15,906 nt of DNA, from positions 1 through 15,906 of the forward strand of contig CAYZSE010000080.1 in assembly GCA_964481035.1 (NCBI GenBank), written 5' to 3'. Each line of letters begins with the position of its first letter. Within the stretch, counting starts at the first letter, position 1. A model generated the notes under the pieces. That model was not told the origin of the DNA. It made no database searches and saw nothing but the letters and a program-made list of their open reading frames with translations. The stretch comes from JAAAPF01 sp964481035. GTDB taxonomy: Bacteria; Pseudomonadota; Alphaproteobacteria; Geminicoccales; Geminicoccaceae. Both the position numbers and the translations under genes were made by a program. Below are positions 8,052 to 15,017 of the stretch, piece by piece.

Positions 8052-8552
8052 CTATTCGGGAACCACCATCAACAGCAGGGTGCCGCGGAAGCGGCCGGCG
8101 GGCGCGCGCGCGAGCTCGGCCTCGCCGACCTCGACACGCACCCGGTTCCGCTGCGCGCGGTCGCCGCGCCGGCAGCCGTTGTACTCGGCGCCGGTGCCGC
8201 TGCCGTGCAGACCGTCCAAGCTCGCGCCCGGACGGCGGAAAGGCCGCAAGCCGCGGCCGTCGTCATAGGCGACCGTGTAGTCGAGGCGCGCGCCGCCGTT
8301 GCGGAGCTCGAAATCGCCGCCCGGCCCGCTCCCGAACGCCTCGAGGCGGAAGGTGCGCGGTTTGGGGCCGCCGATGACGTGCACGCAGTGCCAGTCCTCC
8401 GCGGCGATCCCACCGCGGCCAGCCCACTGGCCCAGTGCGAGATCACCGAGGTCGGTGATCCGCACCTTGCCGGGGGCCGCCGCTGCGGTCTGCGCGAACG
8501 CGAGCGCCGCCAAGAGCGTCACCGCCGCGCCGGAGCTGCCGGCGAGCGTCAA
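8052..8552 (-). CDS. second pilin-like subunit, candidate tip or initiator of the pilus
   Basis: The 166-residue exported protein has a signal peptide ending about AAAA|PGK. It aligns with the neighbouring pilin along its length. Shared landmarks are VRI-x(5)-D-x-x-LG at the start, an early Cys (56), FRLEAFGS...DFELRNGG, a later Cys (127) and a C-terminal RFRGTLLLMVVP. Unlike the pilin it has only about three residues before VRI, so the donor-strand extension is absent. It is also arginine-rich where the pilin is acidic. The likely start is TTG at 8552, overlapping the pilin stop in TTGA. A GTG at 8522 is possible but would leave a poor signal peptide. No named family is recognised, so a tip role is inference. 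Confidence 0.65.
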   Translation of the reverse strand: MTLAGSSGAAVTLLAALAFAQTAAAAPGKVRITDLGDLALGQWAGRGGIAAEDWHCVHVIGGPKPRTFRLEAFGSGPGGDFELRNGGARLDYTVAYDDGRGLRPFRRPGASLDGLHGSGTGAEYNGCRRGDRAQRNRVRVEVGEAELARAPAGRFRGTLLLMVVPE

Positions 8553-9085
8553 ATCGGCTCGACGGTCAGCGTCAACGTGCCGTTGTAGGTGTCGGCGCCG
8601 ACGGCACCGATCGCCGCCTCGGCGATCGTGATGTAGACGGTGGAGTTGGTGCTACCGCCGCACGAGGGGTTTGCCGCGTTGGTGCTCAACGGCGTGCCCG
8701 CGTCGCCGGCCCAGATATCCTCGGTCAAAGCAGTGCGGCTGCCGCTCTCATCCTCCCACTCGACGCCATAGACCAACGCGTCGCCGCTGGCTCCCGTGAG
8801 CGTGAAGGTTCCGTCCGAGGTGCCGTCCGTAGCACCGAGCCGATAACCGCCGGTCGTCGACCAGACGCAGAGAGCGTCGTCGCCGTCCAGCGGCGTCGTG
8901 CCGTCGAAGGTGCCGAGATCGATGTCGTCGAAGCTGCTGATGCGGACGAGCGTGGGGATCTCCAGCGTGATGTCGAGGGAACCGGTCGACGTGCCACCGA
9001 CGTTGCCGTCGGAGGCGCCGAGGGCGGGATTGAGGGTGAGCAGCGGGGCCGTGGTCAGTGCGATGATGGCGAGGGCGCGGCGCAT
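8549..9085 (-). CDS. major pilin-like structural subunit of the chaperone-usher pilus
   Basis: The 178-residue product has a signal peptide of about 24 residues (ALGA|S). The mature N-terminus (25-46) contains SLDITLEIPTLV, with the alternating hydrophobic residues expected of a donor-strand extension. A small beta-sandwich follows with cysteines at 73 and 142, ending in YNGTLTLTVEP. The composition is Asp, Gly, Thr and Ser rich with few basic residues, typical of secreted structural subunits. It is the first gene of the operon, as expected for the most abundant component. ATG 9085 has AGGAG (9093-9097 on the complement) 7 nt upstream. Identification rests on position, fold-like pattern and export signal. 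I cannot match it to a specific named pilin. Confidence 0.72.
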   Translation of the reverse strand: MRRALAIIALTTAPLLTLNPALGASDGNVGGTSTGSLDITLEIPTLVRISSFDDIDLGTFDGTTPLDGDDALCVWSTTGGYRLGATDGTSDGTFTLTGASGDALVYGVEWEDESGSRTALTEDIWAGDAGTPLSTNAANPSCGGSTNSTVYITIAEAAIGAVGADTYNGTLTLTVEPI

Positions 9086-9166
9086 TCGGTATCTCCTGGA
9101 TGCTGGCCGAGGGTAACTATCGTTTAAGTAGAAATATAGTGGTTAAATATCAATTTATGCGTTGGT
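9086..9166 (-). promoter_or_regulatory. AT-rich upstream region and ribosome-binding site of the pilus operon
   Basis: Positions 9116-9160 are strikingly AT-rich compared with everything else in the window. On the minus strand they contain TATATT, a 5/6 match to the -10 consensus, but no convincing -35 at normal spacing. This suggests either a promoter needing an activator or a silenced AT-rich regulatory segment. AGGAG at 9093-9097 is the ribosome-binding site of the pilin. Confidence 0.5.
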
Positions 9167-9274
9167 CTACGACGGCTCGGCTGGTGGCTCGCCACCGCTG
9201 GCCGCGCCCCGCGCGGCTCGGCGTCGCCAGGCTGGGACCACCGGCGTTCGCCGCGGCAAGCTGTCCTGACGACG

Positions 9275-10543
9275 CTAGGCCCGAGCCCGGCTCCGCAGGC
9301 GGGCGCGATGGCGCTCGACGGCCGCGGTGAAGGCCGCATCGCCGAGCCCAGCGAGGCCGCCCAGACGCTCGTCCAACACGGCCGCGACGTCGGCCGATCC
9401 GCAGGCCTCGCGGCCAAGCGCGCCGCAGGCGTCCTCGAGCACCGCATCGAGGTCGATCGCCGGCGCCCGCAGCCGAGGATGCGTGACCTCGGGCTCGATC
9501 TCTCCCGCTCGCCGCCGCCAGTCGGCCAATGCCCGCGTCGCGGTGTCGATGACGGCGATCGCGGTGCCCGGATCGTTCACCGCCGGGGACAGCGCGCGCA
9601 GCCCAGNNNNNNNNNNNNNNNNNNNNNNNNNNNNNNNNNNNNNNNNNNNNNNNNNNNNNNNNNNNNNNNNNNNNNNNNNNNNNNNNNNNNNNNNNNNNNN
9701 NNNNNNGCCCAGCGTGAAGGCCCGGCGGACGGCGGCGGGGACGTGCTCCGGCAAAGCGGCCGCGGATGCGACGACCGCCAGCGGTCGGCCTGGGTCGACC
9801 CAGTCGCCGGGTCGGGCCAGCAGGTGAACGTCGGCAGCGAACTCGTCGGCGAGCGCCTCGAGGGCCGTGGCGTCGACGTGCTGGACATAGCCGAAACGGT
9901 CGACGTGCACCGACATGCCGCCTGCGGGGCCGCCTTGCGCCGGCCGCCCGCCGTGATGCGGCGATCGCGCCAGGCCGGCGAAGGCCTCGGTCGTCGCGCG
10001 TTCGACCAATGCGAAGGTGTCGCCGACGCCACCCATCGACGCCAGCGCCTGCAGCCATCCGACGAGCGTGACCGCCACGACGACGACGAGGCCGACCGTC
10101 AAGACGAACAGCACGAGGCGGCCGCCCGCGTCGAACACGCCGAGCGCGAGCCCGACGAGGCCGAGCACCGCGAAGAGAAAGGCGCCAATGAAGGTGGCGA
10201 TCGCGTTCTGCGCAGTGCGATCCTCGGCCAACAGCGGCCGTGCCCGTGGCGTTGCCGATCCGGCCGCGGCCTGAAAGGCTTGGACCATGGTGCCGAGCGC
10301 GAAGATCGCGACCGCGAGCAGGCTGGAGGCGAGGATCGAGAGCAGACCTTCCAGCGCATCCGGCGCGAGCACCGTGAGGTATCGCTCCGGCACGCTCCGG
10401 CTCAAGACCGGGCCGAGCACGAGCGCGGCCACCGCCGCCAGCGCATAGACGGCCGGCCGTAGCCACAGGGAGCGGCCGAGGCGTCCCGTCAAAAAGCGGA
10501 GGCGGTCGATCGGCAGGGGGCTCCAGAGCGGCCCGTTACGCAA
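9275..10543 (-). CDS. DUF2254 membrane protein, interrupted by an assembly gap
   Basis: The product has four hydrophobic segments in the first 170 residues (roughly 28-48, 66-92, 117-137 and 142-170). A soluble part follows with SVHVDRFGYVQHVD, LLARPGDWVDPG and, after the gap, RALSPAVNDPGTA, the signature of the DUF2254 family. Function is not established for the family. The frame is open on both sides of the gap if its real length is 1 more than a multiple of 3, which the 100-N placeholder happens to satisfy. The start is probably TTG at 10543, with GGGAG 6 nt upstream. Alternative starts cannot be excluded. It begins 54 bp after the stop of the nicotinate phosphoribosyltransferase on the same strand and may be co-transcribed with it. 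Confidence 0.8.
   Translation of the reverse strand: MRNGPLWSPLPIDRLRFLTGRLGRSLWLRPAVYALAAVAALVLGPVLSRSVPERYLTVLAPDALEGLLSILASSLLAVAIFALGTMVQAFQAAAGSATPRARPLLAEDRTAQNAIATFIGAFLFAVLGLVGLALGVFDAGGRLVLFVLTVGLVVVVAVTLVGWLQALASMGGVGDTFALVERATTEAFAGLARSPHHGGRPAQGGPAGGMSVHVDRFGYVQHVDATALEALADEFAADVHLLARPGDWVDPGRPLAVVASAAALPEHVPAAVRRAFTLGXXXXXXXXXXXXXXXXXXXXXXXXXXXXXXXXXXGLRALSPAVNDPGTAIAVIDTATRALADWRRRAGEIEPEVTHPRLRAPAIDLDAVLEDACGALGREACGSADVAAVLDERLGGLAGLGDAAFTAAVERHRARLRSRARA
9607..9706. other. assembly gap (100 N) inside the DUF2254 gene
   Basis: The 100 N fall between AFTLG and GLRALSPAVND. From memory of the family, I expect only about twenty residues here, including a DPRFGL-like segment. The true gap is then likely shorter than 100 bp, near 60, and of the form 3n+1. 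Unlike the first gap no repeat is visible at its edges, so local extreme GC is the likelier cause. Confidence 0.85.
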
Positions 10544-10597
10544 CTCCCTCTCCCGTGCCCATCGGAAACCCCGCTCGGGCCGCGCCCGCGCAGCGGC

Positions 10598-11944
10598 TCA
10601 GCTCTGCCCCTCCATCGCCGCGTCGCAGGCCTCGGCCAACGCCGCGAGGCGTGGATCGATGGCGACCTCCAGCGAGGGACCGGGGGCGAGGGCGCGGAGC
10701 GGCGCCGGCAGCGCCTCGATCTGCGCCGCGGCGCGGGCGCGCGCATCGTCGAGGGTCGGGGCCGGAGCGAGGCGCCGGCCGGCGCGCATCACGGGCACGA
10801 GCAGGCCCGAAGGCTCGTCCGCGGCGAGCGCCAGGCGGTCGCCGGCGAGCAGGCCGTCGGCGTCGTGGCGGCGGACCACCTGCTTGGGGCCGGGCCAGCT
10901 CGCCTTGCCGGTCGAGCGCTTGCGCCGCGGCGTGCCGCCATAGGCGACGAGCTTGTAGGCCGCATCCAGGCCCGCGACGTCGGCCGAGACGGTGAGGTCG
11001 GTGCCGACGCCGAAGCCGTCGATGGCAGCGCCCGTCGCGACCATGTCGGCGATCTTGTCCTCGTCGAGCCCACCGCTCACGAAGACCGCGACCTGCGGGC
11101 AACCGCCCTCGTCGAGGATGGCGCGCACCGCGCGGGCGAGCCCGGCGAGGTCGCCGCTGTCGAGGCGCACGCCCCGGACCGTGATGCCCTCGGCCGCGAG
11201 CTCGCGCACCAGCGGCGGCAGGCGGCGCGCGCAGGCGAGGGTGTCGTAGGTGTCGATGAGCAGGACCACGGCGTCGGGACAGCCACGGGCGAAATGACGA
11301 AAGGCGTCGAGCTCGTCGCCGTGCGCTTGGACGAACGAATGCGCCATCGTGCCCGCGGCGGGCACCCCGAAGCGTTGCTCGGCGAGCACGGTGGCCGTTC
11401 CGTCGAATCCCGCGAGGTAGGCGGCCCGGGCGGCCAAGAGCCCCGCCTCGCCGCCTTGCGCCCGGCGCAACCCGAAGTCGAGCAGGCGCCGCTTGCCGGC
11501 GGCGAGCCGGTAGCGCGCGGCCTTGGCGGCGATCAGCGTCTGGAAATGCACGAGGTTGAGCAGCCGGCTCTCGACCAGCTGTGCCTCCTCGATCGCGGCG
11601 GTGACGCGCAGGATCGGCTCGTCGGCGAACACGACGGTGCCCTCCGGGACGGCGTCGACGTCGCCGCGAAAGCGCCACCCGGCGAGCGCCTCGAGGGTGG
11701 CCGTGTCGAAGCGGCCGCCGGCCTCGAGCCACGCCAGCTCCGTCTCGGTGAGGCGCGCGTCCTCCAGAAACTCGAGCGCTTGCTCCAGGCCCGCCGCCAC
11801 GAGGAACCGCCGCCGCGGTGGCAGCTTGCGCACGAACAGCTCGAACGACGCGGTCTCGGCCATGCCGGCCCGCCGGTAGGCGCGGAGCATGTTGAACTCG
11901 TAGAGATCGGTCAGCAGCAGGCTGTCTTCGGCAAGGGTGATCAT
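10598..11944 (-). CDS. pncB: nicotinate phosphoribosyltransferase
   Basis: The 448-residue enzyme would convert nicotinate and PRPP to nicotinate mononucleotide, with ATP hydrolysis, in the Preiss-Handler route to NAD. Family landmarks are LTDLYEFNM (11-19), GTMAHSFVQ (198-206) with His202 at the position of the phosphorylated histidine, DTYDT (231-235), VRLDSGDL (259-266), FGVGT (311-315) and YKL (330-332). Length fits the 400-490-residue range of the family. ATG 11944 is preceded by GAGGAGG with 6 nt spacing. It is transcribed divergently from the CBS-prs operon across a 122-bp interval that contains an FNR/FixK-type palindrome. The synthetase of that operon would supply its co-substrate PRPP, so the two transcripts are metabolically linked. 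Confidence 0.93.
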   Translation of the reverse strand: MITLAEDSLLLTDLYEFNMLRAYRRAGMAETASFELFVRKLPPRRRFLVAAGLEQALEFLEDARLTETELAWLEAGGRFDTATLEALAGWRFRGDVDAVPEGTVVFADEPILRVTAAIEEAQLVESRLLNLVHFQTLIAAKAARYRLAAGKRRLLDFGLRRAQGGEAGLLAARAAYLAGFDGTATVLAEQRFGVPAAGTMAHSFVQAHGDELDAFRHFARGCPDAVVLLIDTYDTLACARRLPPLVRELAAEGITVRGVRLDSGDLAGLARAVRAILDEGGCPQVAVFVSGGLDEDKIADMVATGAAIDGFGVGTDLTVSADVAGLDAAYKLVAYGGTPRRKRSTGKASWPGPKQVVRRHDADGLLAGDRLALAADEPSGLLVPVMRAGRRLAPAPTLDDARARAAAQIEALPAPLRALAPGPSLEVAIDPRLAALAEACDAAMEGQS

Positions 11945-11965
11945 CGGGCGCCTCCTCGATGCGAA

Positions 11966-11971
11966 ACTCTA
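11966..11971 (-). promoter_or_regulatory. candidate -10 element for pncB
   Basis: On the minus strand this reads TAGAGT, a 4/6 match to TATAAT. It lies exactly 22 nt from the edge of the palindrome at 11994-12007, the spacing of a class II FNR/CRP promoter. Transcription would start near 11959, leaving a short leader of about 15 nt that still contains the GAGGAGG ribosome-binding site. Confidence 0.45.
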
Positions 11972-11993
11972 CGCGAGCCTCGATGTTCGACCT

Positions 11994-12007
11994 TTGACGG
12001 AGGTCAA
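11994..12007. promoter_or_regulatory. FNR/FixK-type operator between divergent promoters
   Basis: The sequence TTGAC-GGAG-GTCAA is a perfect inverted repeat matching the FNR/FixK/Anr consensus TTGA-N6-TCAA. Its centre (12000.5) is at -41.5 from predicted starts on both strands (about 12042 and 11959), which is the activating class II position. I found no second TTGA-N6-TCAA elsewhere in the window by eye. Regulator identity is inferred from the box only. Confidence 0.7.
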
Positions 12008-12029
12008 CGACCCAGGAACCGGAGGGTTG

Positions 12030-12035
12030 TAGATT
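12030..12035 (+). promoter_or_regulatory. candidate -10 element for the CBS-prs operon
   Basis: TAGATT is a 4/6 match to TATAAT and sits 22 nt after the palindrome, mirroring the element on the other side. The predicted start near 12042 gives a 25-nt leader containing AAGGAGG (12052-12058), the ribosome-binding site that selects the ATG at 12067. Confidence 0.5.
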
Positions 12036-12066
12036 AGTGTTTCTGGAATGTAAGGAGGGCTGGGCC

Positions 12067-12765
12067 ATGCGAGCCAGCGACGTCATGAGCCGCTTCGTGA
12101 TCACCGTCACCCCGGTCACGGCCGTCGAGGAGATTGCGCGACTGCTCATCCACCACGGCATCAGCGCCGTGCCGGTGGTCGAGGGCGACGGGCGCCTCGT
12201 CGGGATCGTCAGCGAGGCCGACCTGATGATCCGCGCCGAGGCCGGTCCGGACCGCCGCCGGCCGGCGAGATGGGTCGACCTCTTCGCCGATCCCGATCGC
12301 CGGGCCGACGCCTTCGCCAAGGCGCACGGCCGGACGGCGGCCGAGGTGATGAGCACCGATCTCGAGTTCGTCGGTGAGGACACACCGGTCGAGACCATCG
12401 CGCGCCTGATGGAAGAGCGCGGCGTCAAGCGCCTGCCGGTGCTGGCGGACGGCCGCGTCGTCGGCATCGTCACGCGCTCCGACCTCGTGCGGATGATGGC
12501 ACGCGGCGGCACCGCTCGGGGCGAGACCACGCCGCTCGACGACCTCGCGATCAAAGATCGCTTCGAGCGGACGCTGCGCGAGGCCGGCTTCGCCTCGGCG
12601 CGAGCGGTCACGATGGTCGTCGACGGCGGTCGCGTCCGGCTCTGGGGCGTGGCGCAGACCGCGAAGGAGCGCCGCGCGATCGAGATCGCGGCGGCCGAGA
12701 TCCCCGGTGTCGTCGAGGTCGAGAACCACCTCGCGATCCGCGAGGACTTCGCCGCGGGGATCTGA
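12067..12765 (+). CDS. CBS-CBS-BON domain protein
   Basis: The 232-residue product has two CBS domains at about residues 6-57 (ASDVMSRFVITVTP, GISAVPVVEGDGRLVGIVSE) and 93-145 (VMSTDLEFVGEDTPVE, RLPVLADGRVVGIVTRSDL). A BON domain follows at about 158-225 (VRLWGVAQTAKERRAIEIA). CBS pairs bind adenine nucleotides and act as energy sensors. BON domains are thought to bind phospholipid or protein surfaces. No signal peptide is present, so it is probably cytoplasmic. I chose ATG 12067 over an in-frame GTG at 12037 because AAGGAGG lies 8 nt upstream and the CBS domain begins at once. Its stop is one base from the start of the prs homologue, so the two are co-translated. A partner role in controlling that enzyme is inference. 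Confidence 0.9.
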   Translation: MRASDVMSRFVITVTPVTAVEEIARLLIHHGISAVPVVEGDGRLVGIVSEADLMIRAEAGPDRRRPARWVDLFADPDRRADAFAKAHGRTAAEVMSTDLEFVGEDTPVETIARLMEERGVKRLPVLADGRVVGIVTRSDLVRMMARGGTARGETTPLDDLAIKDRFERTLREAGFASARAVTMVVDGGRVRLWGVAQTAKERRAIEIAAAEIPGVVEVENHLAIREDFAAGI

Positions 12766-12766
12766 G

Positions 12767-13747
12767 ATGGCGGCGCCGCCTCACCTCTACGCGTTGGCGC
12801 CCGGCGTCGGGTTCGCCCGGCGCGTCGGCGAGCGTCTCGGCGCCGCGGTCGAGCCCGTCGAGGAGCGCGTCTTCGGCGACGGCGAGGTCAAGGTTCGCCC
12901 GGAAACGGACCCGCGCGGCGCCGACGCCTTCGTCGTGCAGAGCCTCGACGGCGGCGTCGGGGGGGCCGTCCACGACCGCCTCCTGCGGGTCCTCATGCTC
13001 GTCGGCGCGCTCAAGGACGCGGGCGCGCGGCGGGTGACCGGGGTCTTTCCCTATCTCGCCTACGCCCGCAAGGACCGCCGGACCAAGCCGCACGATCCGC
13101 TCGCCTTGCGCTACCTCGCGCAGATGCTCGAGGCCGTCGGGCTCGACGCCGTCGTCGGCTTCGAGGTGCACGAGCCCGCCGCCTTCGAGAACGCCTTCCG
13201 CATCCCCAAGCTCACCCTCGATCCCCGCGAGCTGTTCATCGAGCGCCTCGCCCAGCTCCTCGCGGGCGAGCGCCTCGTCGTCGTTGCGCCCGACCCCGGC
13301 GGCCTCAAGCGGGCGCAGCTCTTCGAGGAGGCGCTGCGGCGGCGTCATCCTCGCGTGATCGGCCGCGCGGTGCTCGACAAACGCCGCTCGGCCGGCGTGG
13401 TCTCGGGCGACCTCGTCGTCGGAGACGTGGAGGGCGCGGTGCCGGTGGTCATCGACGATCTCATCAGCTCGGGCGGGACGATCGCGCGCGGCGCGCGGGC
13501 GCTCGCGGCCGCCGGGGCGAGGCCGGCTTGGGTCTGCGTCGCCCATGGCGTCTTCAGCGCGGACGCGGCCGCGACCTTGGGGAAGGCCCCGCTGGCCCAG
13601 CTTCTGGTGACCGACAGCGTCCAGCCGCCGCGGCTCGACCGTGGCGGCCTCGCGGTGCTCGAGACGGTGAGCTGCGCCCCGCTGCTGGCGTCGGCCATCC
13701 GCGCGATCCACGAGGGAGAGCCGCTCGATGCGCTCACGGCCGGCTGA
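12767..13747 (+). CDS. ribose-phosphate pyrophosphokinase (divergent PRPP synthetase)
   Basis: The 326-residue protein would make PRPP from ribose 5-phosphate and ATP. Conserved elements in order are FGDGEVKVR (36-44), FPYLAYARKDRR (94-105) of the ATP-binding loop, EVHEPAAFENAF (133-144) at the place of the usual DLHxxQIQGFF, VVAPDPGGLKRA (172-183), the catalytic-flap DKRR (204-207) and the PRPP loop VVIDDLISSGGT (227-238). The catalytic pieces are kept, but the loops differ from the housekeeping enzyme, so this is likely a second, specialised synthetase. ATG 12767 follows the CBS-gene stop by one base (TGAgATG). Its 3' end overlaps the convergent kinase-like gene by 14 bp. I withhold the symbol prs because housekeeping Prs is probably encoded elsewhere. 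Confidence 0.88.
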   Translation: MAAPPHLYALAPGVGFARRVGERLGAAVEPVEERVFGDGEVKVRPETDPRGADAFVVQSLDGGVGGAVHDRLLRVLMLVGALKDAGARRVTGVFPYLAYARKDRRTKPHDPLALRYLAQMLEAVGLDAVVGFEVHEPAAFENAFRIPKLTLDPRELFIERLAQLLAGERLVVVAPDPGGLKRAQLFEEALRRRHPRVIGRAVLDKRRSAGVVSGDLVVGDVEGAVPVVIDDLISSGGTIARGARALAAAGARPAWVCVAHGVFSADAAATLGKAPLAQLLVTDSVQPPRLDRGGLAVLETVSCAPLLASAIRAIHEGEPLDALTAG

Positions 13748-14741
13748 GACCCTCGGCGTGCCGGTGCGCGATGTCGAGATAGGCGCGCGCCCGCCGGGTC
13801 CAGCCGGCGGCGGTCAGCCGTCCGGGCCGGGCGCGATGATCGAGGCAGAGCCGGGCGCGCAGGCACGCGCGCGCGACGCGGTAGAAGGCGCGCAGCTCGG
13901 CCGGCGGGGCGTCGTTCAGGCGCCGGGCGACGGCGCGCTCGAGCGCCGCGGCCAGCCAGGAGCGGCGGGCGCGCTCCAGATCGACGCCGAGCAGGGCCAT
14001 GTCCTCGAGCCAATCGACGACGCGCAGGCGCGGGTCGAACTCGAGGCGATCGATGACCCGCGGCGGGCGCGTGAGATAGACGTGCTCGGGCCGGAGGTCG
14101 CCGTGCCCGTCGACGACGCGCCCGTCGCGGGCGCGCGCCACGAGCAGCGCATCGCGGTCGCGCGCGAAGCCGTGCAGCGCGCCGAGGACGCTCCGCGCCG
14201 GCGGCCAATGGGCGAGGCCCGCGTCGAGGTCGGCGAGCCGCGCCTCGATCTGGTCGCGACGATCGGCGGGGCCCGTATCCTCCCGCACGCCATGGGCGTA
14301 GAACGCCGCCAGGCGGTCCGCCACGGCCTCGACCAGGGCGGGCGCCGCCGCGCTGACCCGGTCGAGCGCGCGGGCGTCCGGCAGACGGCGCATCCGCACC
14401 AGCCAGTCGACGATGCGGCCCTCGCCCGCCGCCTCGGCGACCAGCGCGAGGTGGCCGTCATCGTCCACGACCAGGCGGTCGACGCCCTGATAGATGTCCG
14501 GCGCGAGCGCCCTGTTGAGCAAAACCTCGTCGCGACAGGCGCGGCCACGCTGGTCGACGCGGCGGAAGTCGAGGCGATCGGTGCCGATCGGCTTCTTCAG
14601 CTTGCGGACCACGCGATCGCCGAGAAAGACCCACGAGAAATGGGTTTCGACGATTCGAATGGCGACCGGTGCTTCCGGGTGCGACGAGGGGCGGCGCAGG
14701 AACGCCAGCTTCGCCGCGGTCGTCGTCGATCTCGCAGCCAT
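13734..14741 (-). CDS. stand-alone aminoglycoside-phosphotransferase-like protein (COG2187 type)
   Basis: The 335-residue protein resembles the N-terminal half of bifunctional APH-like/ATP-binding proteins. THFSWVFLGDRVVRKLKKP (33-51) holds the Lys-rich nucleotide-contact strand. RACRDEVLLNRALAPDIYQG (68-87), VRMRRLPDARALD (115-127) and the catalytic loop DGHGDLRPEHVYL (211-223) follow. VIDRLEFDPRLRVVDWLEDMA (landmark IDRLEFD, 230-236) occupies the metal-binding region. The C-terminal P-loop kinase half of the bifunctional proteins is absent, because the gene stops after a helical tail. The substrate is unknown and antibiotic modification should not be assumed. ATG 14741 is the first start before the conserved region, and its ribosome-binding site is poor. 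An open frame continues far upstream but is Arg-rich and not gene-like. Confidence 0.8.
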   Translation of the reverse strand: MAARSTTTAAKLAFLRRPSSHPEAPVAIRIVETHFSWVFLGDRVVRKLKKPIGTDRLDFRRVDQRGRACRDEVLLNRALAPDIYQGVDRLVVDDDGHLALVAEAAGEGRIVDWLVRMRRLPDARALDRVSAAAPALVEAVADRLAAFYAHGVREDTGPADRRDQIEARLADLDAGLAHWPPARSVLGALHGFARDRDALLVARARDGRVVDGHGDLRPEHVYLTRPPRVIDRLEFDPRLRVVDWLEDMALLGVDLERARRSWLAAALERAVARRLNDAPPAELRAFYRVARACLRARLCLDHRARPGRLTAAGWTRRARAYLDIAHRHAEGLSRP

Positions 14742-15017
14742 CGTCGGCCGTACTTCCCCGTTCTTCGAGTGCGCGACCGACCCCGGCCCGGCGCGCTGGG
14801 GCGCGATGGGCCGGCCCCGTCGCGCGGAGCGCAAGCATGAAGCTCGCCCCGCCAGGGAGCAACGCGGCACACGCAGCGAGGTTCGCGTGCATGGCGATCC
14901 TCCCGCATCGACAGCCGGCGTCGGCTGCCGGCATGCCGCGAAGTTGCCGTGCTCCCACGACCCGTCATCGTGATTCGCTCGCCGTCGCCGGGCATCGAAC
15001 GTGAGAAAGGAAGGGCG
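14742..15017. other. 276-bp divergent intergenic region
   Basis: This lies between the kinase-like gene and the phosphoribosyltransferase gene and should hold both promoters. I see no convincing -35/-10 pair and no FNR-type palindrome. A 6-bp perfect inverted repeat with a 4-nt loop (CAGCCG-GCGT-CGGCTG) is at 14912-14927. A GGAGG followed 6 nt later by a minus-strand ATG is at 14903-14890. AAGGAAGGG just before 15018 is the ribosome-binding site of the rightward gene. Confidence 0.5.

Noticed and set aside
9183..9196. GGTGG/CCACC hairpin downstream of the DUF2254 gene
   Set aside because: A 5-bp stem with no T-tract. Such hairpins are expected by chance at this GC content.
9601..9712. GCCCAG present at both edges of the second gap, suggesting contigs that simply overlap
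   Set aside because: Merging on these 6 bp breaks the DUF2254 reading frame and deletes an expected conserved segment, so it is probably coincidence.
10536..12611. 691-codon minus-strand open frame across pncB and the CBS gene
   Set aside because: It is a shifted frame over two strongly supported genes, with shadow-type Arg/Ala composition.
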